Source: Numida meleagris | Lineage: Eukaryota > Chordata > Aves > Galliformes > Numididae | Direction: 5' to 3' | DNA: 64,000 nucleotides | Assembly (NCBI RefSeq): GCF_002078875.1 | Contig: NC_034412.1 | Location: 27,372,244 to 27,436,243, forward strand | Shown: piece after piece, positions 1 through 12,700 of the stretch | Layout of the letters: the number at the start of each line of letters is the position of its first letter | Numbering within the stretch: position 1 is the first letter of the stretch | Notes under the pieces: generated by a model | What the model was told of the DNA's origin: nothing | The model's database searches: none | Seen by the model: the letters and a program-made list of their open reading frames with translations, nothing else | Translations under genes and position numbers: made by a program

Positions 1-3000
1 TGGCAGTTGACAACATATGGAGGAAGAGCACCACTGTTTCACTGAACAGTTATTTCCAATGTTGTTTCTAATGTTCCACAGTTCTCCCGAAACTCAGAAA
101 TCTACATGTCATGATCAAACACGGTAAATCCAATCAAAAAATAACTAAAAACTTGCCAAATACGTTGCAGTAAAAAAAAACCCACAATATTTCAGTTATA
201 TAGATGTGAACTAGTAATAAAAATGCAAAACTAAGAAAAACTATAGGATCCATGTAAAGTACTTACAGATAGACATTGCAATAATTCACATTGAATTTGG
301 GAAAACCACTAGTTTTACCTGTTCTCTAACAGAATAATGAAAAGATTCTAGCCATTGAGACAAAGGTTATTCATATTCAAACAGAAAAAGTTCTGAACAC
401 AAACTTTTGAAAAATATGTTCTAGATTTTTTAAGGTGGATATATAAATATGGCATTAAAATGACAAGAAAATGAAAAAGATGCTGAAGTATGATTACATT
501 TACATATGGTACAGAATTTTGGATGATGAAAGAGAAGTTAGACTATAGTAAAGTAGGTAATCGATAGAATTTAGAAATGAATGGAAATACAGTACTAGGA
601 CTATGGGTAGATAGATCGCTGAGCAATTTAATTCAGAGAAATGTTAAATGCCATCATTTGAAAAGTGTATCAGACATAGCATCATCTACTGTAATACTAC
701 TAGAGTTCACAAACTAAGTAGGATTGATCTAGATAAGTACTTTGCTTCAGTCTCCTCCATGAAAAACAGTACTGGTAATTCTATAGGTTGATGACGGTTT
801 TCTTTTTGAGTCAGTATTGATTCAATGACTAGGTACAGTGATGAAACACTTCCAGAAGACTACTTTTTTTTTCTTTTGGCAGTAAATATTACAAAAGACA
901 GTTGAGCAAAATTCCCATTAGGAAATTATGCCCTGTCTTCCTTCTACCTCCAGGGATGCTTAGGAGGGACAATCAAAGACGGTTTCTTTTTTTTTAGTCT
1001 TTAAGCATTTGTGCCTCTGTTTAATTAAATAGACTCTCAGATATCAAGCACTTCTGTTACTGGCGATGTGGCCCTACTATTTGAAATATTGAAAGTCAGG
1101 ACTGTGAGACATAGGAGGCCATCATTAACAAAGCATCTTTATCATACTTTAAGAAAGACTGACCTTACCTACTAGCTGCAGCCGAGTCCAGGCTGCACTC
1201 TGTCACAACTATGTTTTTAAATAATAACCCTAAAAACTTGATGTATTTCCTGCATTCTTTGCATCTCTTTCACACAATAGCAATGTGCTGCAAAATGATT
1301 TGGACAAATGAGAAAAAACCTTAATACTTTTTCAAAAAGACAGAATCATCAGCTGGCTCAAAATTAAGATTGTCACCACCATAAAAAGAGGTATATAAAC
1401 TTTACCATGAACTTTTGCAGTATTATTGCTTTGAGTAAGCTAGAGTTACAGAACTTGCATGTCCAGATAATCTTAATTGGAATCAGTAGCTTTGAATGAA
1501 ACCTCACTGCAATTTTTCACCTTATTTCGTCAATCCAGAATATTACAGATCTATAGTGTTACCTCATTTAAGTGCATCTTTACAACATTATAAAAACGTT
1601 ATGATGTAGAGTTTACAATATTATGATCCACAGTCTGAAGTAGCATTCATCAGATAATTAATGAAATAAGATATTTTCAATATTCAGAGAAAAAAATGTC
1701 AGATCTTGCAAGTCTTACACATACTCAATGTTTTCTTTTGGTGCAGTTTATCCCACTATTAAAGGAGTAATTATAACTTCAAATCAGATTCCAAAAAAGA
1801 CAAGAGAAGAAGAGTGGAAGCAAACTCCGGAATGAAATAACTATACTGGTGAGCAAAGATATATACTTTTGGCATATTTATAAATAAATAGAAAAAAAAC
1901 CATTAGAGATTTGATAAATCTGATCAGCAGCTTTGACTACATTTTCAGTAAACTTTTAAAATCAAGCAAATGAAACTGGTATTTGACGTCAAATAAAGGA
2001 GAAAAGGTAATAAAATCTTATTCTAAAGTAAAACAAGTCTGTGTAAGAAAAAGGACAATTCAATACAGGTAAAAATTGAAATATGCTGAAATTGATGAGT
2101 CACTGGTTAATATAATCCAACCAGTTCATTAGAAAAAAATAGCAAAAAAGGCATGAAAGAGATGTAACAGGTTGGGGTGATGTCATAAAAATAATGCATA
2201 AGGAAAGCCTGTAACTTGGTTGCTAAAGTTAATTTATATATCTTAGTAGTAACATGCACAGAATAGTGCTGTACTACTTAGAATATATGACTCTGCAATT
2301 TCTTTGCTGTAATTTGACTACTGTTATTCACTAAGAAAAGTTTAAAATAAGTTCATCAGGAACCAGTTTATGTATTGAAAACCACTGGCAGCTTTTAAAC
2401 TACTATTCTGTTTCTGACCACACCCGTTTGATTTATTTTTAGACTACCAAAAAAGGAAGAGATTAAGAACATCATTTCTACAGGGAAGGTTTGAAAGAAG
2501 GAGGTTCTTGTCTCATGTCACAGGGTCCCCACACTTCCTCTTAGGCGGGGTGAGGGAGTCACCATCTGCGAGATCAGAGAAGCAATATCAGAGCTCCAGG
2601 GGTAAGAAAACGTCCTGTTTGGCAGACCATGCAGAGCTTGTTGCAACAATTTGGAACATAACTGGAAGCAGGCATTTATACGTGTTTTAAATTTCTATTT
2701 TGTTTTGTCTAAGACTTTTCATTTTCTTATTTTTTAATTTTATTTATTTCTTTTTTAATCTTTGAGTTCTAAGAGTTGTCTTGGGAAAGCAGAAGAAAGA
2801 CAGAGGAATATTTCCTTGACATCTGTAACAAACTTGGGATCCAAATGTAAGTACAAATATAACAAATTAAATTATTCTTTTTGATGAGTTTCTATGTAGG
2901 ATCATACTATCTCATTGGAGAACACAATGTCAAAGGGAGATATTTTTCCTGAGGTTCTCCTGATGATTTTGTTAAGAATAGAAAAGGGAGAAAGAAGAAT

Positions 3001-3725
3001 GGGAAGCTGGAAGTAAAGTTGTCAGAAGTCCTTTCTAAGAACTAAGTTTGACATTTTTGACAATATGAAAATATTTATTTCATCAGCTGCCGAGAAGAAC
3101 TCTCTAGAATGGAAGGGAATATATTCTTTGAGAGGATATCAGGTTCTAATGGCAAATAAACTACATTTTAGAAAAAAAAAAATCAAGAAAAGGATCGCAG
3201 TATCATAGAACGGCTTGGGTTGGAAGGGACCTTAAAAATCTAATTCCAAGCACCTTCCCATGGGGGCAGGCTTGCCACGCACTACATCAGGCACTAGATC
3301 AGGTTGCCCAGGGTCCCATCCAACCCAGAGTTGAACATCTCCAGAGATGGGGCATCCACAGCTTCTCTGGACAACCTGTTCCAGTGTCTGAGTGAAAACT
3401 TCCTCTTTATGATCTAACCTAAATCTCCCCTCTTTTACTTTAAAACTGCTCCCCCTTGCGCTAGCACTATCAGATCATGTAAAAATTCTGTCTGCCTCCT
3501 TATAGTAAGTTCCTTTTGAGTACTGGAAGGTCACAACAAAGGCTCCTGGGAGCCTTCTCTTCTCCAGGCTCAAAAAGCCCAGCTGCCTCAGCCTTTCTTC
3601 ATAGGAGAGATGCTACAGCCGTCTGATCATCTTTATATCCCTCTTCTGGACCTGCTCCTAGAGCTCTACATCTTTCTTGTGCTGAGGGCCCCAGACCTGG
3701 ATGCAGTATTGCAGATGAGATCTCA

Positions 3726-3731
3726 CAAGGG
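3726..3731. repeat. Target-site duplication, left copy (CAAGGG)
   Basis: The hexamer CAAGGG immediately left of the LTR terminus TGTCATG. It is identical to 4261-4266 and part of the interrupted CR1. Confidence 0.9.
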
Positions 3732-4260
3732 TGTCATGCTTTTATGATTTCTGTTATTGGTATTCCACATCATAATATCATGTAGTGCACTGGGAGTTAA
3801 AGAGTTAATGCTGCAGTTCCATGGATTGTTGTTAGCGCCGGGTACCCGGTCCCAGAAGAGAAAAGTGAACTACAGCTCCCAGAAGACTTCATTATTCCAT
3901 TTCCTTTCAGAGGGAAAGATAAAACTACCTGGGAGTCATGGGACTGTCTCTCTTTCTACTCGTCTCTGCTGTGCATACCCCCTAGCTGTCTTGCCTACAG
4001 TGTAAGGCCTTCAGTTTCTGGACACTTCCTCTAATTTATTTATTAGCTTCAATTTCAATTATATTGTATTATATTATCTTGCACTCTGCTATCGTATTTA
4101 GTAAATTGGTTTTATCCCTTAGCTCGCTGCCACTGCATTCCTCCTCTGGGCTCATCTCCTGATCTACTCCCTTCCACTTTTCACACGGTGTGGTACCGTG
4201 GGTCCCTCCCTTCGTCCCATTTGTTATGAAACTAAACTGAACTGGGCTGGAACCATGACA
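3732..4260 (+). mobile_element. Solo LTR of an avian endogenous retrovirus, nested in CR1
   Basis: A 529-bp element with inverted termini: TGTCATG at the left and CATGACA at the right. The host hexamer CAAGGG occurs directly before it (3726-3731) and directly after it (4261-4266), an exact 6-bp target-site duplication. A TATA-like GATAAAA lies at 3918-3924. The sequence AATTATATTGTATTATA near 4055-4072 and AGTAAATTGGTTT near 4100 are shared with the LTR at 51.3-51.8 kb. No internal gag, pol or env sequence and no second LTR are present, so this is a solo LTR left by recombination. A 6-bp duplication fits class II (beta- or alpha-like) retroviruses. It is antisense to FSTL5. Confidence 0.9.
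3918..3924 (+). promoter_or_regulatory. TATA-like box of the solo LTR
   Basis: GATAAAA follows a purine-rich AGAGGGAAA stretch. The second LTR has the same arrangement on the minus strand (AAAAGATAAAAAC). Conservation between the two copies and the position mid-LTR suggest the viral promoter TATA element. Whether it is still active is unknown. Confidence 0.45.
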
Positions 4261-4266
4261 CAAGGG
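4261..4266. repeat. Target-site duplication, right copy (CAAGGG)
   Basis: The hexamer CAAGGG immediately right of the LTR terminus CATGACA. It matches 3726-3731 exactly. Confidence 0.9.
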
Positions 4267-4734
4267 CAGAGTACACATAGACAATAATTTCCCTTGCCCT
4301 GCTGGCCACCCTAGGATGCAGACTTGAATACGATATCAAAACAGTGGAAGTTGTAATTGGGAAATTAATTTTAATACAATGAACAAATGAGATGTTTTGA
4401 GAGAATGATAACCTATATGTAACTTCAAAACCACAAACTTTGCCTGTCATATAGAAATATTAGATGTTTTCAATTAAGGTAGACTGAAGAAAGAAATCAC
4501 CAGTTTTCATTAAAAAGTAGAGATTAACCTACAGCCTTTTAAAAAGCTACTGATTAAAGTATGTTAGCAGATGTTAAACTTTATATCTGAGCAAGTCATC
4601 TAAGTAGATCTTGTATAAATGTAAGAACAAAGGGCAGACAGCTTGTAAGAGAAGTGCTATTCCTAACAGGTATAAGAGAGCAGCTGGAGGCAAAACTAAA
4701 GGAAAAGGTCAAAAAAGAACAAAGTAAAGTGAAA

Positions 4735-4825
4735 TATTAATAATATAATATAATATAATAGTATATATTAATAATATAATTGATATTATATATTAATAAT
4801 ATAATACAAAATATAATAATATAAG
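4735..4825. repeat. AT-only low-complexity tract
   Basis: About 90 bases built from TAATA/ATATT units (TTAATAATATAATATAATAT and variants). It is probably length-variable. It has no coding potential. Confidence 0.8.
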
Positions 4826-7407
4826 AGGCATATTATGGACTGCATTTGGGCAAAAATCTGCTAATTTTCCTATAAATAAGAACTTTCTTTCATAATGACT
4901 AATAGCTTAGATAAAACTCAAGAAAATAAGTGAAAAGAAAAATCACACATTGAAGATTCATGATCATGGCAAGAAAAACCCCTTCTAGATGCATACTAAA
5001 ATATCAGTAAAATGTGGCACCAATGCTGTACTGAATCACAGCACAAATGAACTACAATTTAAATAAAATAAAATTTGCAGAAGCACAAAGTTTTTCATGG
5101 CTTCATTCAGATGAATGCTGATTATCCCTGACTCCTATCAGTTTAAATAAAAAAAATCAGTAGCAAGGCACACAACTTCCATAAAGAGTAATCATTTGTA
5201 ACATGAGAAGAGTTGAGGAGCACTAAATACTCCTAAAATTAGCTAATAGATGTTATCATATCATTTTTAATATTCAACCACACATTTGTGGCCAGATAGA
5301 ATTCTCTAAATTATTCTATTGTTTTTAATAGCACTGATTAAATAGTATTCGTGTTCTCAATCCTTAGAAGTCAAAGACATTGCATCATTCTGAGTTTGTC
5401 ACTCCCAAAACAAATAATTTAACTTGCATTGAAAATTGCACAGCGCAAAAACTTAATTTCTGTACCATAAGAATGAACATTTGCTGTGATTTACAAAATC
5501 ACATTGTCACTACTACTTAATCTGATTGGTTTCATATATGCTCACTTCCAGTTACATGATTTCTGATGCATTTTGCTGGAAAAAAATGTCTTTATCTCCC
5601 TAGGTCAGTACTTGTCACTTATTTTTTCCCCCAAAACAATACCACAATTTACACAAGATTATTATTTTTGAGATGCACATATGTGGTTGTTATATAGCTG
5701 AGTAAATTGACAATTCCCAGGGCTAGCCAGACATTTTAGATTATAACACAGTCACAGTAAAGCACAGAAAACATTGCCTCTAGGGACATCTGAAATTGTA
5801 CAAGGGCTTAGGGCTTTTGAATGTTTGAAATTGTCTGAATAAGTACAACACATTCTTTGGTGGTTAAAATGCAACAAACTGGAACACACTATATTCCCTC
5901 TGCATTTGTTCCTTTCAAGGCAATATTTAAGTACTAACGTAATTTCCCATATTGAAATATAAAATAATTCATTTTTGTTAAATTATTTTTCTTCTCCTCA
6001 AGTTTTTATTTTTACAACATTGCTTGAATGGTTACTAAATGATGACTACATAGGAATCTTGAAGTAAATGTGAAGTTGTAAGACTATCTGATAATCAATT
6101 TTCAGAACGTTATGGAATGACCAAAGAAATATGAAGAAAAAAAATTTTTTTAAGGGAATCATCTGGAAATAAAAAAGAGTTCAAATCAGTGCAAACAGTG
6201 GAATGCATAAAATAAATTTCGAAGAAAAGAGACTCAGTTAATGTTTTTACACCCAATCATTTTTGATTGTTTTTGCTCTTGCTTTGTTTCCAGGCTCCAT
6301 TAATTCTTTCTTCCACTGTTTGTTGGTTTATCTGCATATCAGATGAGTATCACCTACATTTATTCAAGTGCTGCATATTTTTAATGCCTCATTTCAGGGA
6401 TACTGGATCTGTCATTCCCTTTGAATCATAATTGTTAATAATAATGGACTAAGATCTAACATTTTTCTTCAAAAAGCACTTTCAAGCATTCCATTTTTTC
6501 TATGATTTTCTTATGGTATATAAAGAAATGATGGATACATTCACCTTCAGAACTATTCTTCTGTCTCTGGAAGAGTTTACTCTTTGTTTCATTCCTACTG
6601 TAGCCATACACAAAATATACACACAGAGCTCATCCCCAAACAGAGAACTCTTAAATAATTCCACTCTGTGCAGGTATGAATACTTAGTTTCTTTCCAGAG
6701 ATGAACTCATCTGCTTTTACTTTCACAGCATCTTCTAGCCATCTTGCAAATTCTCTCGGGAGACAATTTGTAGACCTTCTTTTGGGAATTTCCTCTTTGC
6801 TTAGTCTATTTACTTGCTTATGTTCATGGTTAAGCCCGTACATTGTCACATGGTCTTTCACTCCTATTAAATGTATATAAATTCAACCAACTCTAGCAAT
6901 TGTAATTTTCTCCTTTAGCTTTAGCTTTTAATTTCTGATAACCACTGCAAACTGACTACCAATTAGGCTACCATGAGTCTTAAAGAAAAACCATATTGGA
7001 CTGCATTCCAGCTGTTGTAAGTACCAAAGAAGCATGGTAGGCTGGCCCTAGCTAATAGGCAAGCTCCCAGTCAGCACTTGCTCATCCCACCTCTCAAAGG
7101 GAAAGGGAAGAAAATGGGAGTAACATGAATGAAAAAGCTTGCAGGTCAAGACTGCTTCCTTATTGCCATTATGAGAAAACTATATCTAGGAAAAACTGGC
7201 CGAATTTATACCCAATTAAAATAAAAAAAAATAATCAGTAACTCAGGTTGTAGGAAGCACAAAGATGAACTTTAGTAAAACAACAGCTTTCTTCTGCAGC
7301 TTCCCAGACTCAACTTCACTTCCAAGTGGTGTAGGAGGTTGTGGTGTTATGGTCACTACACAGAAGTTTCTCTTTGTCACTAGTGAACTCCCTACAGGAA
7401 ATTTCTC

Positions 7408-7426
7408 TTTTTTTTTTTTTTTTTTT
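7408..7426. repeat. T19 homopolymer
   Basis: An uninterrupted run of 19 T. Short open frames crossing it give poly-Phe or poly-Lys and are not genes. No polyadenylation hexamer is seen just upstream on the minus strand. Confidence 0.9.
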
Positions 7427-7741
7427 AATTTTCATACTCAAAATGTTTCTATCAGGCTCTAAAAACACTTCCCTTTTCACATTTGCAAATGCAGTCAATA
7501 GAACCTTTCAGTTTGAAACTGAGTTGTTAGATTCATTATTTCCATTCATCATTTCCCTTTTATTTCTCCATATCCAGGTTTGTATTCCTGTCTCTACAGC
7601 GCATTACATGTATTATAATGAGAAGTGATGAGTAACAACTCTAAAATCATTATTTATGACCATCATGAATATTTACAGAACATTAAGAAATACTACAGAA
7701 AGGAACTTGTGAGTAAAGGTAAGACATGTTTGAATATCAGC

Positions 7742-8195
7742 CACAGAATCACAGAATTGCAGGGGTTGGAAGGGACCTCAAGAGATTGAGTCTAGCACCC
7801 CTGCTAAAGTAGGTTCCCTACAATAGGTTGTACAGGTAGGCGTCCAGACAGGTCTTGAATATCTCCTTAGAAGGAGACTCCACAACCTCTCTGGGCAGCC
7901 TGCTCCAGTGGTCCATCACCCTTACCCTAAATAAGTTCTTCCGCATCTTTGTATAGAACTTCCTACGTTCAGGTTCTAGGCCATTACTCCTTGTCCTATC
8001 ACAAGGCACCACTGAAAAGAGCTTGGCATCATCCATTTGCCTCCCACCACTCTTTAGATATTTATAAACAGTAATCAGATCCCCCAAGCTGAACAGACCC
8101 AGCTTACTCAGCCTTTCCTCACATGGGAGACGCTCAACACCCTTTATTATCTTTGAGGCCCTTTGCTGGACTCCTAGGAGACACCACACTTTTTA
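7742..8195 (-). mobile_element. CR1 LINE 3' fragment with ORF2 C-terminal remnant
   Basis: It begins at the CR1 3' terminal repeat (CACAGAATCACAGAATTGC) and extends into reverse-transcriptase C-terminal coding. The minus-strand frame 8189-7818 contains CR1 hallmarks: EERLSKLGLFSLGDLITVYK, DRTRSNGLEP and HWSRLPREVVESPSKEIFK. It is 5'-truncated, with degraded sequence beyond about 8170. The open frame is fossil reverse transcriptase, not a host gene. It is inserted in the same orientation as FSTL5. Confidence 0.92.
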
Positions 8196-8876
8196 ATGCA
8201 CTCCAGGATACCATCCAACTAATGATTACGTAAAAGGAATTTTCAAAGGATGCTGGTATTATCCTAAGCCTCTGAAGTGGCTAAATGCTACCACTCAAGT
8301 GAGGTGAGCTTTGAAATCATCTATTATTTCATAAAATATTACTATACAGAAGGTAAATTTATGAACAAATCTGATATAAAATCAGCAAGTAAATCAAAAC
8401 AAAGGTTACGTGTCAGTACAAATGCCACCTTAGAAATAAAAGCAATCACTAATAAATAAATAAAATATTTGATTGTGATGATGCTCCACACGTATAAGAG
8501 CTGCAGTGATCTCAGACACGTACTGATCAGAGCAAGTGTAACCCTGTTTGTCCACATTTTGTAATTCATGTACTATGTCATGGTCAAAGCAAATCAAACA
8601 TACAAGGAAAAACATACAGCTGAAAGCTTGTTTTGAGAGCTCCACCAGAAAATCTAACTTTTTTTTCAGTTACTTTTCCCCAATATTTGGAGGTCATGGC
8701 AAAGTTACGTGGCAGATATTTACCTTCCTAAAAATGGATTTCTAAGTTGTACTGACATTTAGGAGCAATACTTTCAGTCTGCTGGATACATAGAGGAATG
8801 ATCAAAACAACCAATTTCTTAGAAGGTGTTTTATTAAGGTAAAAATACATTTTCATTCAATCACGTGAAGATAAAG

Positions 8877-8944
8877 TTATTACAATGATCTAATTGCACT
8901 TTATTAAAATGAACTGTGCTTTATTACAATGACCTACTTGTGCT
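8877..8944. repeat. Imperfect tandem repeat, three units of 20-24 bp
   Basis: Three adjacent units start with TTATTA: 8877-8900 (TTATTACAATGATCTAATTG then CACT), 8901-8920 (TTATTAAAATGAACTGTGCT) and 8921-8944 (TTATTACAATGACCTACTTG then TGCT). The middle unit is 4 bases shorter. I recognise no function. Confidence 0.7.
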
Positions 8945-9242
8945 AAATTATGCTTTTCTTAAAATGTTAACTTGTTTCTCTTAAATACTTGAAGCCTATG
9001 TAATGTTGAATGTATAATACCAAATTGCACTTTTGTCTTCATATGTTTATGCTGTTGTACTTACTCCTTTAAATGTCTGTGAAATGTTTTCGTTATTTTT
9101 AACACCAAGACTTTGAAAACATATTAAATAAAAACAGAGTTTGGCAGGCATTTTATTCCTATTATTTTGTTTTGTTCTCTTTGTATGTAGCTACATGACT
9201 AAAAACATATTGAGTAAGGAATTTGTTAAACATCACTTCTCA

Positions 9243-9497
<255 letters not shown>

Positions 9498-10132
9498 CTA
9501 GCATTTTCATAAAGTTAATTAGTATGCAGCTTTTGTACACTGGTAATTCAAGGAATTTGAATTGGAATCAAAATAAAAAGAACTTCCAACAACCACAGGA
9601 AGTTCAGAGTATTTCAAATAAAGGTCACCATGACATTTCAATTAAATTGACTGACAAGCGTGATTCTATAAAGAGAAGCATTTAAGATGAAAATGAATTT
9701 CACAGGTAAGACTACAACAAACATTACAGAATGCATCTACAATCAGACTCCAGAAGTTATTTAACGGTTAGGCCAATGCAGTACAGTAGCTACCATCTTC
9801 ATTTGGCTGATGTGACAGTACTGCTGTTATGAGTTATTCATTTTCAGAAAAGAAAAAAATTTACGGAACTCAGTGTGCAAAAGATACAAGACTGAAATAA
9901 GAATGGGCAAAAAGTGAATTATGCGTTCAGAATATAGGAGTAAGGTATGAGCTTTCTTGTCTGGTATGCGAGTTTTTATAGAGAATTTCCACTGATAATA
10001 ATAGATAATAATAAATAATTTCCACTATGCTTCTCTGCTCAAATGTGATTTCCTTTACAATAACTGGAGAAATCCAGAGCCAGAATAACAAATAGTTGTG
10101 TACTTGAATAAATCTCTCCCAAGTACAGGGAG

Positions 10133-10158
10133 AAAAAAAAAAAAAAAAAAAAAAAAAA
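10133..10158 (+). repeat. A26 tract preceded by AATAAA (possible retroposed tail)
   Basis: A run of 26 A. The hexamer AATAAA lies at 10107-10112, ending 20 nt before the run, as in a polyadenylated transcript. This could be the tail of a retroposed cDNA on the plus strand. However, the sequence upstream gives no recognisable gene, and I see no clear flanking target-site duplication. A simple microsatellite is equally possible. Confidence 0.6.
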
Positions 10159-10487
10159 GAGCATTTCATAGTATCTATTCTGAAACCGTTGTGTCTGCCA
10201 AGCACCAGCAACAATGAGGATGGAATATAGCACCTAGCAGAAGTAAAGAATACAACACTATGTAACGGTTGGCAAACATGAAGTAAATGCAGTACTTCTA
10301 CTGAAGTATTGGGAGTCATCTCAACCCACAAATACTCATCACCTACTTTTAATATTTCCTGTACATCACACATTTTAAATTGCTAGTGTTAATAAGATAT
10401 TTCACAATATTAGGTCAGCCAATTTTGATATATTTAATAGAAGAACTCTTGACTTTGATGTCCCATAACACCTTTGGACACTAACAT

Positions 10488-10504
10488 AAAAAAAAAAAAA
10501 AAAA
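10488..10504. repeat. A17 homopolymer
   Basis: A run of 17 A between CTAACAT and GAGTGAC. No polyadenylation hexamer is seen just before it. Confidence 0.85.
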
Positions 10505-11161
10505 GAGTGACATTAATCTTTCCATTATAGCAAAGCAACAACCTATATGCAAGCTAAGAGCTTTTATTGGTTCCTTTTAGCTTCATGAAATAAACAGTTT
10601 TTAATTAACACAATTAAAAGGATAGTTCAGTTTAATACTTTTTTACTTCCTTTCCAAATAGCAAGAAGAAAGGCATTTCAATAGCTTCAGGAAAGAAAGA
10701 TTTGTTGTTTCATAAACAATTTTTGTGTGATTAAAAACATTAATGTTCTATTTAGACAAAAAACAAAAACACCTTTATTTTTCTCTTCCAGTAGGAAAGT
10801 GATGCTGTCCACCAGTCAGTGTGACTTTTTTCTTTCCCCTAAATGCACGACCTGACTCAATTTGTTAAACCATTGAAAAGGGAATATATAAATTAAATTG
10901 AATATTGGGCTATTTACCATCATTTTTAAAATTTATTGCACTCATCTGAAGCATTTCAGCTTGTATGTTATAGGAGATAGTTCTTCAAGGATGCTGCTAC
11001 CCAGGCTTCTTCAAGCACACCTGAATGACTACTGAATGATTCAAAACTTCTGATAGACAGCACCAGCATACTAATACTTTGTTTCTATATAGAATTCAGT
11101 GTGCAAAAATCTCAAAAGGTAAACATTATGATGATCTATTTATAAGAGTAATTATCCATGT

Positions 11162-11265
11162 TTTCCAAAGCCAATACTTAATTTAGCGTAGTCATTAAAT
11201 GGTTACATTTGGTTACAAATGGTTACATTTAATGACTACGCTAAATTAAGTATTGGCTTTGGAAA
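11162..11265. repeat. Perfect 40-bp inverted repeat with 24-nt loop
   Basis: The left arm 11162-11201 (TTTCCAAAGCCAATACTTAA onward) and the right arm 11226-11265 (ending TTAAGTATTGGCTTTGGAAA) are exact reverse complements over all 40 bases. The loop 11202-11225 contains further GGTTACA repeats: GGTTACATTT at 11201-11210, GGTTACAAAT at 11211-11220 and GGTTACATTT at 11221-11230. Complementarity stops abruptly at both ends. No transposon target-site duplication is evident. Confidence 0.95.
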
Positions 11266-12531
11266 TAAATTTTATTTTCATAAAATGACTGTGAAAAATG
11301 CTAACCTTCACAGGATAATTTAAATTCTACAAAATTTCAAAGTCTGTTTTCAATTAGTTCCAGTATTATTACAGATGTCTTCATACAGAAGTCCAGTACT
11401 TACTGTAGAAATCTAAGTTTTCTTTCATTTTTAATTAGAATGCAACTGTAGATAAGGAAATGTATTAAATGCAAAGTTTAGCATTTGCTACCATAGTGAA
11501 AATTGTATTCTGAAATCAAAATAGAAAATGGCATTACTATTTTATGACATTAATTGTTCATCTATGGTTCATGTCCATGGACTATCATAAGCACTGAGCT
11601 TAGTGGAAAGTGTATAAAATCTAGCTTAACTTCAGAATGAGTGTTTGTAGCGCGCTAGCTATTCTACTGCCTTTTGTTTTACTGTATTAAACTACAAAGT
11701 TTGTAATTTCAAAAAGTAGCCTGTAACTACATAGGATATGCAAAAGTCGCTGCTTTTCAATAGATATAAAAGGTTCTCCTTGCCTTTGACTCAGTTTTAT
11801 AGGTCCTAAAAAACCTATAACACCTTAGAGCAATAACCATATATAACCTTAGCAAAATTAACACAAATAAGCCCTAAAACCTCCTAGTCAAGACACAACA
11901 TATGTATAGGCTGATAAATTTCAAGAAGAATTTGAAGAACTGAAGAGAATAAAAGAGAATGCAAAAAATCTGAGACTCATAATGCTTGCTACAAGGAGTT
12001 TTTTATGAAAAGCATTTTTCATTTAAAAAAAAACAAAAACCAACAAATTCTAAGGCTCTGCAGTTGATCAATAGCAAGATAAAGTCTACCAAGACAAAAC
12101 ACTAAATGAAAAAATAATTTTCAGGGAACATCAGGATGCGCTAATTCTTCCAGTTAACTGTGAAAAATTTGGAAATGTTGATATTTGGACATGGCAAATC
12201 TTACTAAGATATTGTTTTACGTTCTGTAACATCTGAAATATAACTACATAAAATGCCTTTTCCCTCTTCTGGCATCAATCCCACCTTTCACAAAATGAAA
12301 TAACAAAAGCCTTTTCATCAGTGTCATTTTTCTCTTCTTAAAAGCAATTTTAAAAACAGCATGCATTACAATTAGCATATCTAACTTTGGCAGTTCAAAA
12401 ACTAAATGATAAAAAAAAGTTTTCCACTTTTCATAAAGCTCAGAATAATCTTAGTATGGTAGGGTGAAGAAAGTATACAGAATTTCACTTATCAGTGCAA
12501 TTAAACTATTGAAAGAAAAAAATCATCCACA

Positions 12532-12700
12532 TCATAGAATCACCAAGGTTGGAAAGACCTCTAAGATCATCCAGTCCGACTGCTCACCTATCACCAATAT
12601 TTCCCACTTGAACCATGTCCCTCAGTACAACATCTAAATGTTTCTTGAACACCTCTCCAGGGACAGTGACTCCACCACCTCCCCGGGCAGCTCATTCTGT
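12532..12700 (-). mobile_element. CR1 LINE 3'-end fragment
   Basis: It starts with TCATAGAATCACCAAGGTTG and continues GATCATCCAGTCCGACTGC, ACCATGTCCCTCAGTACAAC and CTCCACCACCTCCCCGGGCA, all CR1 3'-region sequence read in reverse complement. It breaks off after GGCAGCTCATTC, so only about 170 bases of the 3' end are present. Confidence 0.88.

Larger units (their letters stand above)
3199..4325 (-). mobile_element. CR1 LINE 3' fragment, interrupted by a solo LTR
   Basis: The reverse complement of a CR1 3' end begins near 3199 (ATCATAGAACGGCTTGGGTTG) and runs through typical CR1 segments such as GGGGCATCCACAGCTTCTC, AACCTGTTCCAGTGTC and CTTCTCTTCTCCAGGCT. It reaches CAGATGAGATCTCACAAGGG at 3731. 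It resumes at 4261 with CAAGGGCAGAGTACACATAG and CCTTGCCCTGCTGGCCACCC, the normal continuation of the same CR1 sequence. The break at 3732-4260 is filled by the LTR listed next. The copy is 5'-truncated near 4325 and its reading frame is degraded. Confidence 0.9.

Noticed and set aside
7818..8189. Minus-strand open frame of 123 codons as a host gene
   Set aside because: It is the C-terminal reverse-transcriptase remnant of the CR1 at 7742-8195.
9927..10373. Minus-strand frame of 148 codons
   Set aside because: It crosses the A26 tract, giving a poly-Phe stretch, and shows no homology I recognise.
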